From Moorella sp. E308F (lineage in GTDB: Bacteria > Bacillota > DSM-521 > Neomoorellales > Neomoorellaceae), in NCBI RefSeq assembly GCF_006538365.1, contig NZ_BJKN01000002.1, positions 1,006,411-1,070,410 on the forward strand: a DNA stretch of 64,000 nucleotides. Reading direction: 5' to 3'. A program made the translations under genes and the position numbers. Of this stretch, positions 27,476-35,980 are shown piece after piece; within the stretch, counting starts at the first letter, position 1, and every line of letters begins with the position of its first letter. Under the pieces are notes generated by a model. That model was given only the letters and a program-made list of their open reading frames with translations, was not told where the DNA came from and did not search any database.

Positions 27476-27940
27476 TTAACCCATAATTACTGCCTGCGTA
27501 TCCCACTTAATCTCCCCGCTGAGGGGAACTTCCTGGCGCCCTTCCAGGAGGTCGTTAACCAGGCCCGTAGATATCTCTAAGGCTTTCACCTGGCCGGAAG
27601 GAAGGTCAACAACCAGATCTTCCACCAGGCCTAATTCCTGGCCATCCCGGCTTAAAAGGCGCAGGCCTTTAATCTCCTGCCAGCGCCTTAACCCTGCTGG
27701 CAGTTCATGGCCGATGGCCTCTGCACCGGCAACGGTAAAGGTTTTGGGTCCCCGGGCCTGCAATTCCTCAAAGGATACCACCTGGGGCTGCTGCAACCAG
27801 CTGCCGTCGGCCAGGACCAAGGCCTTTAAAAGGCCGGTTTTCTCGTCATAGAGGAGGTCCTGGACCCGGCCCAATTCTTCCCCCCGGTCCTGGCTGATGA
27901 CCGGTAAACCAACCAGTTCCCTCCCCTTGGGCATAGTCAA
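27476..27940 (-). CDS. PRC-barrel domain protein (two repeats)
   Basis: The 154 residues hold two PRC-barrel units: GRELVGLPVISQDRGEELGRVQDLLYDEKTG (about 4-35) and IKGLRLLSRDGQELGLVEDLVVDLPSGQ (about 88-117). PRC barrels bind RNA or proteins and occur in RimM and photosynthetic reaction centres; tandem forms are common and uncharacterised in Firmicutes. It heads the small run leading to the AI-2E gene. Confidence 0.85.
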   Translation of the reverse strand: MTMPKGRELVGLPVISQDRGEELGRVQDLLYDEKTGLLKALVLADGSWLQQPQVVSFEELQARGPKTFTVAGAEAIGHELPAGLRRWQEIKGLRLLSRDGQELGLVEDLVVDLPSGQVKALEISTGLVNDLLEGRQEVPLSGEIKWDTQAVIMG

Positions 27941-27948
27941 ACCTCCAC

Positions 27949-27989
27949 TAAAAAAGATAACCTTCCTCTAGTATAACCAGGGAAGGTTA
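27949..27989 (-). terminator. Terminator of the isc-mnmA operon
   Basis: Perfect 9-bp stem TAACCTTCC/GGAAGGTTA, then TCTTTTTTAG on the minus strand, 14 bases after mnmA. Confidence 0.88.
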
Positions 27990-28002
27990 ACAGCATGCGC
28001 CC

Positions 28003-29109
28003 TCAATCATGAGCAAAGGTAGCCTCGATAGTACCGCCGCCTACCACCAGGTCGCCCTGGTAGTAGACGACGGCCTGGCCCGGGGTAATGGCCCGCTGGG
28101 GCTCGTCAAACTCCAGCCTGGCGCGGCCGTCCTCCATGGGGTACACGGTAGCTGCCGCCTCAGGGGCCCGGTAACGGATTTTCGCCGTTACCCGGGCGTG
28201 GGATGGCAGTTCCCCCCACAGAATGTAATTGTTGTCCCGGGCATAGAGAACGCGTCGCTCCAGGTCTTCTTTGCCGCCGACAATAACAGCATTGCGTTCT
28301 GGATCCAGGGCTACCACAAAGCAGGGCTTGCCCAGGGCCAGGCCCAGGCCTTTGCGCTGGCCGATGGTGTAATAAGGGAGTCCCTGATGCTGGCCAACCA
28401 CCCGACCTTTGACATCCAGGATGGGACCAGGTTTTATAGCCTGCGCCACCCTGCTCCGGAGGTAATCACGATAATCACCCTCGGTGATAAAACAAATATC
28501 CTGGGATTCGGCCTTTTCAGCTACCGGCAGGCCATAACTTTTGGCAATCTGGCGCACTTCTTTTTTAGTATAATCCCCCAGGGGTAGCAGGGTATGGGCC
28601 AGCTGTTCCTGGGTAAAGGAATAAAGGACATAGCTCTGGTCTTTATCGGTATCCCGCCCTTTGGCCAGGAGATACCGGCCGCGCCTGGCATCGTAAAGGC
28701 GCCGGGCATAATGGCCGGTGGCAAGATAATCCATACCCAGGGCCCTGGCCTTTTTTAAAAGGGCATCAAACCGCACCTTTCGGTTGCAGGCTATACAGGG
28801 ATTGGGAGTTTCCCCTTTCAAGTAAGATGTAATGAAGTAATCAATAACTTCACGCTCAAAAAGCTCGCGAAAGTTTAAGACATAATAAGGTATATCCAGG
28901 ATACCGGCCACCCGGCGGGCATCGTCGACGGCAGCAAGACTGCAACAGCCGGTTTCCCCTGCCGGAGGAGGCGTACCCTCGGGCCACTGGTCCAGGGTAA
29001 CGCCGATTACTTCATAGCCGGCTTCCTTCAATAAAGCGGCGGCCGTAGAACTGTCCACGCCGCCGCTCATGGCCACCATAACTTTTTCCTTGCGGGCCGC
29101 TTTGGCCAC
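28003..29109 (-). CDS. mnmA: tRNA-specific 2-thiouridylase MnmA
   Basis: MnmA inserts sulfur at C2 of U34 in Lys, Glu and Gln tRNAs. The 368 residues contain the PP-loop AMSGGVDSSTAA, the catalytic Cys in PNPCIACNRKVRF and the second Cys in ESQDICFITEGDY, plus the C-terminal barrel. IscS supplies the sulfur, and the gene follows iscU and iscS in one operon. Full length. Confidence 0.97.
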   Translation of the reverse strand: MAKAARKEKVMVAMSGGVDSSTAAALLKEAGYEVIGVTLDQWPEGTPPPAGETGCCSLAAVDDARRVAGILDIPYYVLNFRELFEREVIDYFITSYLKGETPNPCIACNRKVRFDALLKKARALGMDYLATGHYARRLYDARRGRYLLAKGRDTDKDQSYVLYSFTQEQLAHTLLPLGDYTKKEVRQIAKSYGLPVAEKAESQDICFITEGDYRDYLRSRVAQAIKPGPILDVKGRVVGQHQGLPYYTIGQRKGLGLALGKPCFVVALDPERNAVIVGGKEDLERRVLYARDNNYILWGELPSHARVTAKIRYRAPEAAATVYPMEDGRARLEFDEPQRAITPGQAVVYYQGDLVVGGGTIEATFAHD

Positions 29110-29132
29110 CCCCTGAATTTAGTTTTATCCAC

Positions 29133-29510
29133 TCAAGAGGCTTTCTTATTCCTATTCCGGTAATCTTCGATGGCTTTATGCAGGGCATCAGCAGCCAGGT
29201 TGGAACAGTGCATCTTCTGGGCTGGCAGGCCGTCAAGGGCCTCGGCTACCGCCTTATTAGTTATTTGCAGTGCTTCTTCTATTGTTTTTCCTTTGACCAT
29301 TTCCGTTACCATGCTGCTCGTGGCAATGGCGGCACCGCAGCCAAAGGTTTTGAACTTACAATCCTTGATTATACCATCTTCCACCTGGATGTACAGGCGC
29401 ATGATATCGCCGCAAACGGGGTTACCCACTTCACCGACACCGCTGGGATTTTCAATCTCGCCCACATTGCGGGGATTGGTAAAATGGTCCATAACCTTTT
29501 CCGAATACAC
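29133..29510 (-). CDS. iscU: Iron-sulfur cluster scaffold IscU/NifU N-terminal type
   Basis: A 125-residue scaffold with the three cluster ligands in NPVCGDIMRLY, FGCGAAIATSSM and KMHCSNLAADAL. The reaction is assembly and transfer of Fe-S clusters with sulfur from IscS. I place the start at GTG 29508-29510 (VYSEKVMDHFTNPRNVG), eight bases after AAAGGAG; a longer upstream frame would read through the ribosome site. It lies between iscS and mnmA. Many clusters encoded nearby (Dsr proteins) would depend on such machinery. Confidence 0.93.
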   Translation of the reverse strand: MYSEKVMDHFTNPRNVGEIENPSGVGEVGNPVCGDIMRLYIQVEDGIIKDCKFKTFGCGAAIATSSMVTEMVKGKTIEEALQITNKAVAEALDGLPAQKMHCSNLAADALHKAIEDYRNRNKKAS

Positions 29511-29538
29511 CCTGCTCACTCCTTTGTTTCTCCTTTTT

Positions 29539-30702
29539 TTACCTGTTGTACAGGGGCGACATGGCACGCAACCGGGCCACTATCTCCGGCATAACTTCCA
29601 GGACGTAGTCAATATCTGCTTCCGTATTATCACGGCCCAGGGTCATACGTACCGAGCCGTGGGCCACTTCATGGGGAATTCCCATGGCCAGCAGGACATG
29701 GGACGGGTCCAGGGAACCGGAAGTACAGGCCGAACCGCTGGAAGCACAGATGCCCTTCATGTCCAGGCTCAGAAGCAGGGATTCGCCTTCTACATAGCGG
29801 AAGCTGAAGTTGGCATTGGTGGCTACCCGTTTTTCTCTGTCGCCGTTTAACTGTACATCCTCAATCCGGTTCAGAATACCGTCAATCAGCTTGTCCCTCA
29901 AGGCCTGCAGGCGTTTCATTTCCTGAGGCAGTTCCTGGCCGGCCAGTTCCGCCGCCCGGCCAAAGCCGACAATACCCGGCATGTTTTCCGTGCCCGGCCG
30001 GCGCTTACGTTCCTGGGCCCCGCCGTGGAGGAGGGGGTTAATCCTGGTGCCTTTACGGATATAAAGACATCCAACGCCCTTGGGCCCGTATATCTTATGG
30101 CCGGAAGCCGAGAGCAGGTCGACATTCAGCTCATCGACATTAACGGGGATTTTGCCCACGCTCTGGACGGCGTCAGTATGAAAGATAATCCCCCGCTCCC
30201 GGGCAAGCTGCCCTATCTCTTTAATAGGCTGGATGGTACCCACTTCATTGTTGACGTGCATGACGCTGATGAGGATGGTTTCAGGGGTAATGGCTTCTTC
30301 CACATCCTCTACCCGCACCAGGCCTTCCGGGGTTACCGGCAGGAATGTTACTTTAAAGCCCAGGCGCATTAAATACTGCGCCGTGTGCAGGACGGCATGG
30401 TGCTCGATACTGGAGGTTATAATATGGCGGCCTTTTTTTTCGTTGGCCGTCGCCGTGCCGATGAGGGCCAGGTTATCGGCCTCAGTACCACCGCTGGTAA
30501 AGAAAATCTCCTCCGGCCGGGCGCCAATCAGGCCGGCTACCTTTTCCCGGGCCTCGTCCAGGGCCTTTTTCGCCTCCCGGCCGTAGCTGTAAATGGTGGA
30601 AGGATTGCCAAAGGCATCCTCCTTAAGAAAGGGCAACATAGCATCCAGTACTTCAGGACGGACCGGTGTGGTGGCACTGTGATCAAGGTAAACCCTGCGC
30701 AT
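29539..30702 (-). CDS. iscS: Cysteine desulfurase IscS/NifS
   Basis: A PLP enzyme that takes sulfur from cysteine to a Cys persulfide. The 387 residues have YLDHSATTPVRPEVLDAM, the PLP Lys in LLSASGHKIYGPKG, the catalytic Cys loop SSGSACTSGSLDPSHVL and the RMTLGRDNTEADID ending of group I desulfurases. It lies 20 bases after iscR. Confidence 0.97.
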   Translation of the reverse strand: MRRVYLDHSATTPVRPEVLDAMLPFLKEDAFGNPSTIYSYGREAKKALDEAREKVAGLIGARPEEIFFTSGGTEADNLALIGTATANEKKGRHIITSSIEHHAVLHTAQYLMRLGFKVTFLPVTPEGLVRVEDVEEAITPETILISVMHVNNEVGTIQPIKEIGQLARERGIIFHTDAVQSVGKIPVNVDELNVDLLSASGHKIYGPKGVGCLYIRKGTRINPLLHGGAQERKRRPGTENMPGIVGFGRAAELAGQELPQEMKRLQALRDKLIDGILNRIEDVQLNGDREKRVATNANFSFRYVEGESLLLSLDMKGICASSGSACTSGSLDPSHVLLAMGIPHEVAHGSVRMTLGRDNTEADIDYVLEVMPEIVARLRAMSPLYNR

Positions 30703-30722
30703 AATTACACCCTTTTCTTTCG

Positions 30723-31175
30723 CTAGATATAGTACATATAGTATTTGTCGTCTTGCTGCATTTTACTGGCTCTGGCTACCATGTCGGCCAGGGTAAAGCT
30801 GTCCAGGACGTCGCTGATGCTGTCGCGCACCTTTTCCCAGATGTCCCTGGTGACACAGGTTTCTGCCCGCTCGCAGCCCTCGCCTTCGCCGGCATTCAGG
30901 CAATCTACCGGGGCAATGGGGCCTTCCAGCACACGGATGATATCCCCCACGGTAATTTCTTCCGGGTCACGGCTCAAGATATATCCGCCCTGGGCGCCCC
31001 GGACACTTTTCACCAGGCCGGCCTTACGCAAAACGGCAATAAGCTGTTCCAGGTAGTGCTCGGATATATCCTGCCTTTCGGCCACACTTTTAATAGGGAT
31101 GGGGCCTTCGCCGTAATGCTGGGCCAGGTCAAACATGGCCCGCAGGCCATATTCGCCCCGCGTTGAGAGTTTCAC
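30723..31175 (-). CDS. iscR: Rrf2-family regulator, IscR-like
   Basis: IscR represses Fe-S assembly genes when it carries a [2Fe-2S] cluster. The 150 residues start MKLSTRGEYGLRAMFDLAQ (GTG 31173-31175 after GGAGGTGGTG; the longer frame has no ribosome site). Visible are the recognition helix ISEHYLEQLIAVLRKAGLV, the wing SVRGAQGGYIL, and three Cys in DCLNAGEGEGCERAETC for the cluster. It is the first gene of iscR-iscS-iscU-mnmA, with a candidate site on its own promoter. Confidence 0.92.
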   Translation of the reverse strand: MKLSTRGEYGLRAMFDLAQHYGEGPIPIKSVAERQDISEHYLEQLIAVLRKAGLVKSVRGAQGGYILSRDPEEITVGDIIRVLEGPIAPVDCLNAGEGEGCERAETCVTRDIWEKVRDSISDVLDSFTLADMVARASKMQQDDKYYMYYI

Positions 31176-31213
31176 CCCACCACCTCCAATCCCTAGTGGT
31201 TTGCTCGGTAATA

Positions 31214-31244
31214 ATATCTTAGCAACTAACTCGGGTATTGTCAA
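31214..31244 (-). promoter_or_regulatory. iscR operon promoter with overlapping IscR-type operator
   Basis: On the minus strand TTGACA (31239-31244) and TAAGAT (31216-31221) are 17 bases apart, a strong housekeeping promoter. The 25 bases at 31214-31238 match about 18 of 25 positions of the type 1 IscR site known from proteobacteria (best in the left half, ATACCCGA). A GTCAAC/GTTGAC inverted repeat also overlaps the -35. Confidence 0.7.
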
Positions 31245-31344
31245 CGCTAAAGTTGACTTTTTTACTCTGCTTTTTAAATTATCCCGGATAGAAAGAAAAT
31301 ATACTGATATTAGTTTCCTTCCTCATTTTACCATAGCAGGCCGC

Positions 31345-31377
31345 ATAAAAAATAGCCCCGGAGGTTACTTCCGGGGC
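31345..31377 (-). terminator. Terminator of the cytochrome b/Fe-S gene pair
   Basis: Stem GCCCCGG (31355-31361) with CCGGGGC (31371-31377), then TATTTTTTAT on the minus strand, 35 bases after the cytochrome gene. Confidence 0.85.
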
Positions 31378-31411
31378 CAGGGCGGTATTAATCGCCAAAG
31401 GTATTTAATGT

Positions 31412-32080
31412 TTAACTGCTTAACTTCTTTTGTAATTTTTCATACCATAAAGAATGCCTCTTACGGACATACTCCTCATCCACGTAGCCGGTAAACATAC
31501 CGGGCAAAAGGGGCCGGTTGGCTTTAAAGATAAAGGCCGCCAGGTGGGCAATAATGCCGACTATAATCATTACCATTCCCAGGTTATGCAGGTTGGTAGC
31601 CCAGTCAAGAAGAGTATCAGAAAAAGTGATGCCCGGGAAATTTTTAATCACTTTAATGAATCCGGTAACAATAAGCAAGAGCAGGTTAAAGGCAATAAAA
31701 GCATAGGCCACACGTTGCTCAGCCAGGTACTTATCGGCAGGAGGTTCTTCACCTAGCCCCAGCATGGCTTTGATAACGATTATAGACTCTCTGACATCGC
31801 CGCGACGGGGCAGGATAGTAAACTCGCGGCGCAAGCTGTGATAAACGATATGAAAAGCAGCCGCAAATACCAGCCAGACAGCCGCCACATAATGCAGGGT
31901 AAGGGTAATGTGGAAATTAGAGGACCAGGTTAAGCCCGGAATCTTATCAACCATATAGCGCTGGTAAAGGGGTAATTGCCCCAGGCCGCTGAAGATCAGG
32001 AGAAAGGTAGAAATGGCTACCGACCAGTGCACGAACCGTACCGCGAGGCTATGCCTTTTAATGCGCCCGCTTTTATTCAT
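31412..32080 (-). CDS. Formate dehydrogenase gamma/PhsC-like membrane cytochrome b
   Basis: A four-helix b-type cytochrome of the FdnI/thiosulfate-reductase cytochrome family (222 residues from ATG 32080, 11 bases after AAAGG). Candidate heme His are in RHSLAVRFVHWSVA, LHYVAAVWLVFAAAFHIVYH and NLHNLGMVMIIVGIIAH. Such subunits exchange electrons between menaquinone and a partner Fe-S subunit. The partner gene lies directly upstream and overlaps by eight bases. No molybdopterin or other catalytic subunit is encoded beside them. Confidence 0.87.
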   Translation of the reverse strand: MNKSGRIKRHSLAVRFVHWSVAISTFLLIFSGLGQLPLYQRYMVDKIPGLTWSSNFHITLTLHYVAAVWLVFAAAFHIVYHSLRREFTILPRRGDVRESIIVIKAMLGLGEEPPADKYLAEQRVAYAFIAFNLLLLIVTGFIKVIKNFPGITFSDTLLDWATNLHNLGMVMIIVGIIAHLAAFIFKANRPLLPGMFTGYVDEEYVRKRHSLWYEKLQKKLSS

Positions 32081-33050
32081 TATTCCCATCACCTTTCATG
32101 CCTTTATATACTGCCAGGCCAGCTGCCAGGACACCGGCTACCGGCGCCAGCAGCAACCCCTGGGCCAGCCCATTGGCAGTTTCGAGATAGTTTTCTACTT
32201 CCACAGGTAAACCGGGGCTCTGTTTTTGCTCCATTAAAGCCCGGTGCAGGACTGTAAAGGGTACTGCCGAAACATAAAAGGTAGAAGTACCGCCATTTTC
32301 TTTTTCCCCATATATATGGCCGTTAATGGCGGCTGCCCTGGCGCGGGCTTTTTTACGCATTTCTTCCTTGGGCCCAAAGGCTATGGCTTCCCGGGGACAA
32401 GCCTCTACGCAGGCCGGCAGGGCTCCCCTGGTAATCCTGCTGTAACAGAGATCGCATTTATACATCACTCCCCCGCCCGCAAACTTGGGGGCTACTTTTA
32501 AGTATAAACCTACCCCCGCCTGCCGCTGGGGAATATGCCAGGGGCAGACTTCACGGCACTTGGCCCCACCAAAGCAGATATTGGGATCTATCAGCACTGG
32601 CCCTTCGGGCGTTTTTTCCTGGGCGCTGAAAGGGCACAGGTTGGCACAGGGGGGATTATCGCAATGCATACACCGCCTGGGGATAAACACAGTTGCCTTT
32701 TTACCCTGGTATTCTACTTCAACTTTTTGGACAAAAGTCCAGTTATAAGGAGTCAGGCGGTTGGTTACATCCTGCTTTTTGGACCAGTCTTCAAATTTTT
32801 TCTGGGGCCAGTAGGGCCGGATGTCTTCGGGTCGCGGTTGAGGAAAACGGTCGCGGTTAGTTTCCCGGCAGGCTGCCACACAGGCAGGCAATTTTTTATC
32901 AGCGCAGCCATCACATTTGGTCAAATCAATCAGCGTACCTACCGGTGTTGTAGCTGCCCAGGCGGTTTCAAGCTTGTTCAATCCGGTGAGGGCTATCCCG
33001 CCGGCAATACCGGCCACGGCGGTGCGTTTTAGAAATTCACGCCTGTTCAT
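32073..33050 (-). CDS. Tat-exported four-cluster ferredoxin-type subunit (FdnH/HybA/DsrO-like)
   Basis: The N-terminus MNRREFLKRTAVAGIAGG is a twin-arginine signal. Four Cys groups follow, as in FdnH/DmsB-type electron-transfer subunits: DLTKCDGCADKKLPACVAAC, PRRCMHCDNPPCANLCP, DPNICFGGAKCREVCP and MYKCDLCYSRITRGALPACVEACP. A C-terminal membrane helix (LAQGLLLAPVAGVLAAGLAVYKG) anchors it on the outside of the membrane. The 325 residues are complete. It pairs with the cytochrome b gene, but no catalytic subunit is adjacent; it could serve an enzyme encoded elsewhere or be a DsrO-like partner for DsrMK. Confidence 0.85.
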   Translation of the reverse strand: MNRREFLKRTAVAGIAGGIALTGLNKLETAWAATTPVGTLIDLTKCDGCADKKLPACVAACRETNRDRFPQPRPEDIRPYWPQKKFEDWSKKQDVTNRLTPYNWTFVQKVEVEYQGKKATVFIPRRCMHCDNPPCANLCPFSAQEKTPEGPVLIDPNICFGGAKCREVCPWHIPQRQAGVGLYLKVAPKFAGGGVMYKCDLCYSRITRGALPACVEACPREAIAFGPKEEMRKKARARAAAINGHIYGEKENGGTSTFYVSAVPFTVLHRALMEQKQSPGLPVEVENYLETANGLAQGLLLAPVAGVLAAGLAVYKGMKGDGNNE

Positions 33051-33362
33051 GTATGGTTCTCACTCTCCCCTTTATAATTCCAATTACTATAATACGGTCT
33101 TTGTTATTCGCCGTCAATATTATTTAGCGAAATACAAGGTAATCTTTATTCAGGCCCATTTTATCAGCTGGTCTGTTGCAGTAATAATACCCCGAAAAGC
33201 TTTTAGAGCAGGAACTGCATCTTTCCTGCCCAAGACTTGCACTTCCTGGCAAGGTATGCTACTTTTATTCTTGCTGGAAATACAGCCCAGAGGAGGTTAG
33301 TAGCAGCTACCAACAGATTAATAAATATTGACAAAACATAACAAAAAGCGCACCATAAAGTC
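33051..33362. other. Intergenic region left of the IS607-type element
   Basis: No gene is supported. It holds the divergent upstream regions of the Fe-S gene (minus) and tnpA (plus) and the left end of the element, whose exact position is not visible. A TATTTAGCGAAATAC word at 33120-33134 resembles part of the dispersed element in reverse, but the core is missing. Confidence 0.5.
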
Positions 33363-34028
33363 ATGGAACTATTAACCATCAGCAAAGCGGCAAAGAAACT
33401 GGGCGTCCATCCTAACAGCCTGCGCAACTGGGAAAAGCGGGGCTTAATCAAGCCCGTGCGTTTGCCTGGAGGCCAGCGCCGGTACTCTATGGATGAACTC
33501 AATAAGCTTCTACAGTCCGGCCAATTGACTGGCGGACGTGAGGCAGTCGTGCTGTACGCCCGGGTGTCCACCAAAAAGCAGGCCGACGCCGGCAACCTGG
33601 AACGGCAGATGGAACGGCTGCGCCAGTATGCCAAAGAAAACGGCTTTATTGTGAGGGCGGAATTTGCGGACGTGGCCAGCGGCTTGAACCAGAAGCGCCG
33701 TGGCCTGGCCAACGCACTCAAGTTAGCCGAGCAGGGTGAGTATAAGAAACTTATTATCGAGTACCCCGACCGGCTGGCCCGTTTCGGATATTCGTACATT
33801 GAGCGTCATTTAAAATACTGTGGCGTAGAAATAATCGCCATAGCGGAAAAAGAGCCGGAAGACGCTCAAAGCGAACTGGTGAAAGATTTGCTGGCCATAG
33901 TCACGTCATTTACTGCCAGGTTATACGGGGCCAGGGGCGGCAAAAAAGTGAGGCAGGGGTTTCAGGAACTAATCGCGGATGTGGAGTCAGATGAAGAAAC
34001 GACGAAAGAACAAAAAGAGGATGATTGA
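33363..34028 (+). CDS. tnpA: IS607-family TnpA: MerR-type HTH plus serine recombinase
   Basis: Residues 1-50 are a MerR-like DNA-binding domain (LTISKAAKKLGVHPNSLRNWEKRGLI), as is typical of IS607 transposases. Residues 60-205 are a serine recombinase with nucleophile Ser69 in LYARVSTKKQ, then DVASGLNQKRRGLANAL, IIEYPDRLARFGY (the conserved Arg pair) and DLLAIVTSFTARLYGAR. The 221 residues are complete, so the element may still be active. The 3' end overlaps tnpB by about 50 bases in another frame. Confidence 0.95.
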   Translation: MELLTISKAAKKLGVHPNSLRNWEKRGLIKPVRLPGGQRRYSMDELNKLLQSGQLTGGREAVVLYARVSTKKQADAGNLERQMERLRQYAKENGFIVRAEFADVASGLNQKRRGLANALKLAEQGEYKKLIIEYPDRLARFGYSYIERHLKYCGVEIIAIAEKEPEDAQSELVKDLLAIVTSFTARLYGARGGKKVRQGFQELIADVESDEETTKEQKEDD

Positions 34029-35700
34029 ACTTAATGGCGACATCAAGTATACCATCTGCGGCGAGTGGTTTCCGGAAGCTTACCCTGCTTTTCGGTCTAA
34101 GAAATGGAGCCGGGGAGATGAAGACCCGCTGGATACTGAGATGCGGCTTTTCTGCGCCTGCGAGCGTTGGGCCTTCAACCGGCTTATGGAAGGCCGTTCC
34201 CGGGAAGAACTCAAACAAGAAGGCCAGCGGTTATTCGGCTTAAATTCCCGCTACTGTGACGATGCCATACTGAAAGCGAGGGCTGTCATAGAAACGCAAA
34301 AGGAACTCCTGGCGCTGGAAATCGAGGAAACAGAAACCAAACTGAGCCGGGCTAAAAAGAAACTCCGCTGGGCTGAAAAAGATCTGGACAAAGCGATTAA
34401 GGTTAATGATCCTGCAAAAATAGAAAAAGCCAAACGGGCATTCCACGGCCGTAAGGCCCGGGTCCAAAAGCTTGCCGCTAAACTGGCCGAACTCCAGAAG
34501 CATGAAGCCGACGGCACTATTCCCAAGGTAGTATTCGGGGGCCGTTCTTTATGGCGGCAGGTCTGCCGGGGCAAGGCCGGCCGGGAAGAATGGCGCCACA
34601 CCCGGCAGAACCGGTTATACGCCCGGGGCGACGAAACTAAAGGCGGCAACCCCAACATGAAGGTAGCTTACCAGGAGGGGAGATTTACCCTGGCAGTCAC
34701 TATTTCCCATCTATCCGAGCAGAAAGGTACTGACAGCAAAGGAAGGCCCATAATGACCAGGGCACCGCGGGTGGAAGGAGAGCTCTGGCTGCCGGAAAAA
34801 CACCGGCTCAAGGTATGGGGGTTGCTTCTTTCCGGCGCACCCTATAACGTTGAATTAATTAGAGGCCGGGATGGCCGGTACAGGGTCCATATCGCCTTCA
34901 CCATGACGGCGCCTGAATTGGCGACCGACCCCAACCGCGGCTACCTTGGGATAGACACCAACCCAGATGGGGTAGCTCTGGCTAACGTTAATTATTTTGG
35001 CCAGCCCGAGCCCTGGCCGGAAGGCTTCACTGTTCCTTATCCCAAAGCCTTGCACAAATTTGCCGGAGAGTTTCAGACGATAGTACACCCGAACGGTTTC
35101 CTTTACCTCAAGATACCGGAACTGGCTTACAGCCGCAGTTTTAGACGTACTTACCTCATCGGCGTTCTGGCCCAGGTAGTGGTGAACATCGCCAAAGTTT
35201 TAGGCAAATCTATCGCTATAGAAGACCTGGGCTTCGGCAAAGACCGGCTGGACACCGATAAAAAGTTCAATCGCATGGCGGCCAATTTTCCTTACCGGAA
35301 GATAACCGAAGCTATTATCCGTAAAGCCTACAAAGAAGGCGTCGGCGTAAAGCCGGTCCGGCCGGCCCACACTTCCACCATCGGCTATTGGAAATACATG
35401 GAGCGGTACGGGGTAACTATCCACCATGCCGCCGCATTGGCAATCGCCCGCCGGGCAATAGGTTTTAAAGAACGCATAACAAAAGAGTTAAAACAAAAGA
35501 TCCAAGCTGTCATTGAGTCGCTGAACCAAAAGGAGAATTCCTTGCCTGGGGAAGGAAAAGGGATGACCCGAAAGGTGAAGCGGCAAATCATGCGGCTGGA
35601 CGAAAAGGTTCCCGTTCACAACGGTTTAGACCGCTATAAACAGGAAGCCTTTTATTCAGTCTGGCACGACTTGAAGCAGCTCGCTTTATCGAGTAGGTGA
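33979..35700 (+). CDS. tnpB: TnpB-related RuvC-like protein with altered third motif and no zinc ribbon
   Basis: The 573 residues exceed the usual 370-450 of TnpB. There is a helical N-terminal region with a long coiled coil (about 100-175), a WED/REC-like middle, and a RuvC-like domain: GIDTNPDG with Asp326 (RuvC I) and SIAIEDLGF with Glu415 (RuvC II). The CxxC...CxxC zinc ribbon expected next is absent, and where RuvC III should give DxNAAxN the chain reads GVTIHHAAALAIARRAIG (His482/His483). This variant is known in databases as a TnpB-related accessory protein. Several starts are possible (33979, 33991, 34021). Confidence 0.88.
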   Translation: MWSQMKKRRKNKKRMIELNGDIKYTICGEWFPEAYPAFRSKKWSRGDEDPLDTEMRLFCACERWAFNRLMEGRSREELKQEGQRLFGLNSRYCDDAILKARAVIETQKELLALEIEETETKLSRAKKKLRWAEKDLDKAIKVNDPAKIEKAKRAFHGRKARVQKLAAKLAELQKHEADGTIPKVVFGGRSLWRQVCRGKAGREEWRHTRQNRLYARGDETKGGNPNMKVAYQEGRFTLAVTISHLSEQKGTDSKGRPIMTRAPRVEGELWLPEKHRLKVWGLLLSGAPYNVELIRGRDGRYRVHIAFTMTAPELATDPNRGYLGIDTNPDGVALANVNYFGQPEPWPEGFTVPYPKALHKFAGEFQTIVHPNGFLYLKIPELAYSRSFRRTYLIGVLAQVVVNIAKVLGKSIAIEDLGFGKDRLDTDKKFNRMAANFPYRKITEAIIRKAYKEGVGVKPVRPAHTSTIGYWKYMERYGVTIHHAAALAIARRAIGFKERITKELKQKIQAVIESLNQKENSLPGEGKGMTRKVKRQIMRLDEKVPVHNGLDRYKQEAFYSVWHDLKQLALSSR

Positions 35701-35980
35701 CCCCGTTAGCCGGTATCGGAGAAACCGGTAGGCCGCATCTAACAGATCGCGCGGAGGCGTCCGGCGCTTGAAAGAATAAAGTGCTGGACCGCTTGACGGT
35801 CGACGCAAGGCGGGAACTTTTACGGTTCTCCTTAAGGCCGCGCCTTGCGCCCGTGAAGTGCCGTTCTCCCGTCCGGGTGAGACTCCCGGGGCCGAGGTCT
35901 CCCTGTCGCGCAGCCTGCTCCCAGGGGCAGGCAAATCAAATCCGAAAGGAGCGAAAAGCCTGGTCATGGGGAGGCCGCCT
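35700..35980 (+). ncRNA. Structured 3' region, candidate guide (omega/reRNA-like) scaffold of the tnpB-related gene
   Basis: Directly after tnpB there is no gene but a dense series of hairpins: CCGGT/ACCGG (about 35711-35732), GACCG/CGGTC (about 35789-35803), a long one with CGCAAGGCG pairing with CGCCTTGCG around a GAAC/GTTC inner stem (about 35805-35850), CCGGG/CCCGG (about 35873-35891) and GCCTGC/GCAGGC (about 35918-35937). In TnpB elements the guide RNA lies at this place and ends at the right edge. This is inference from position and structure. Confidence 0.6.

Noticed and set aside
33120-33134. Another copy of the dispersed element in reverse orientation
   Set aside because: Only TAGCGAAATA matches; the GC-rich core is absent.
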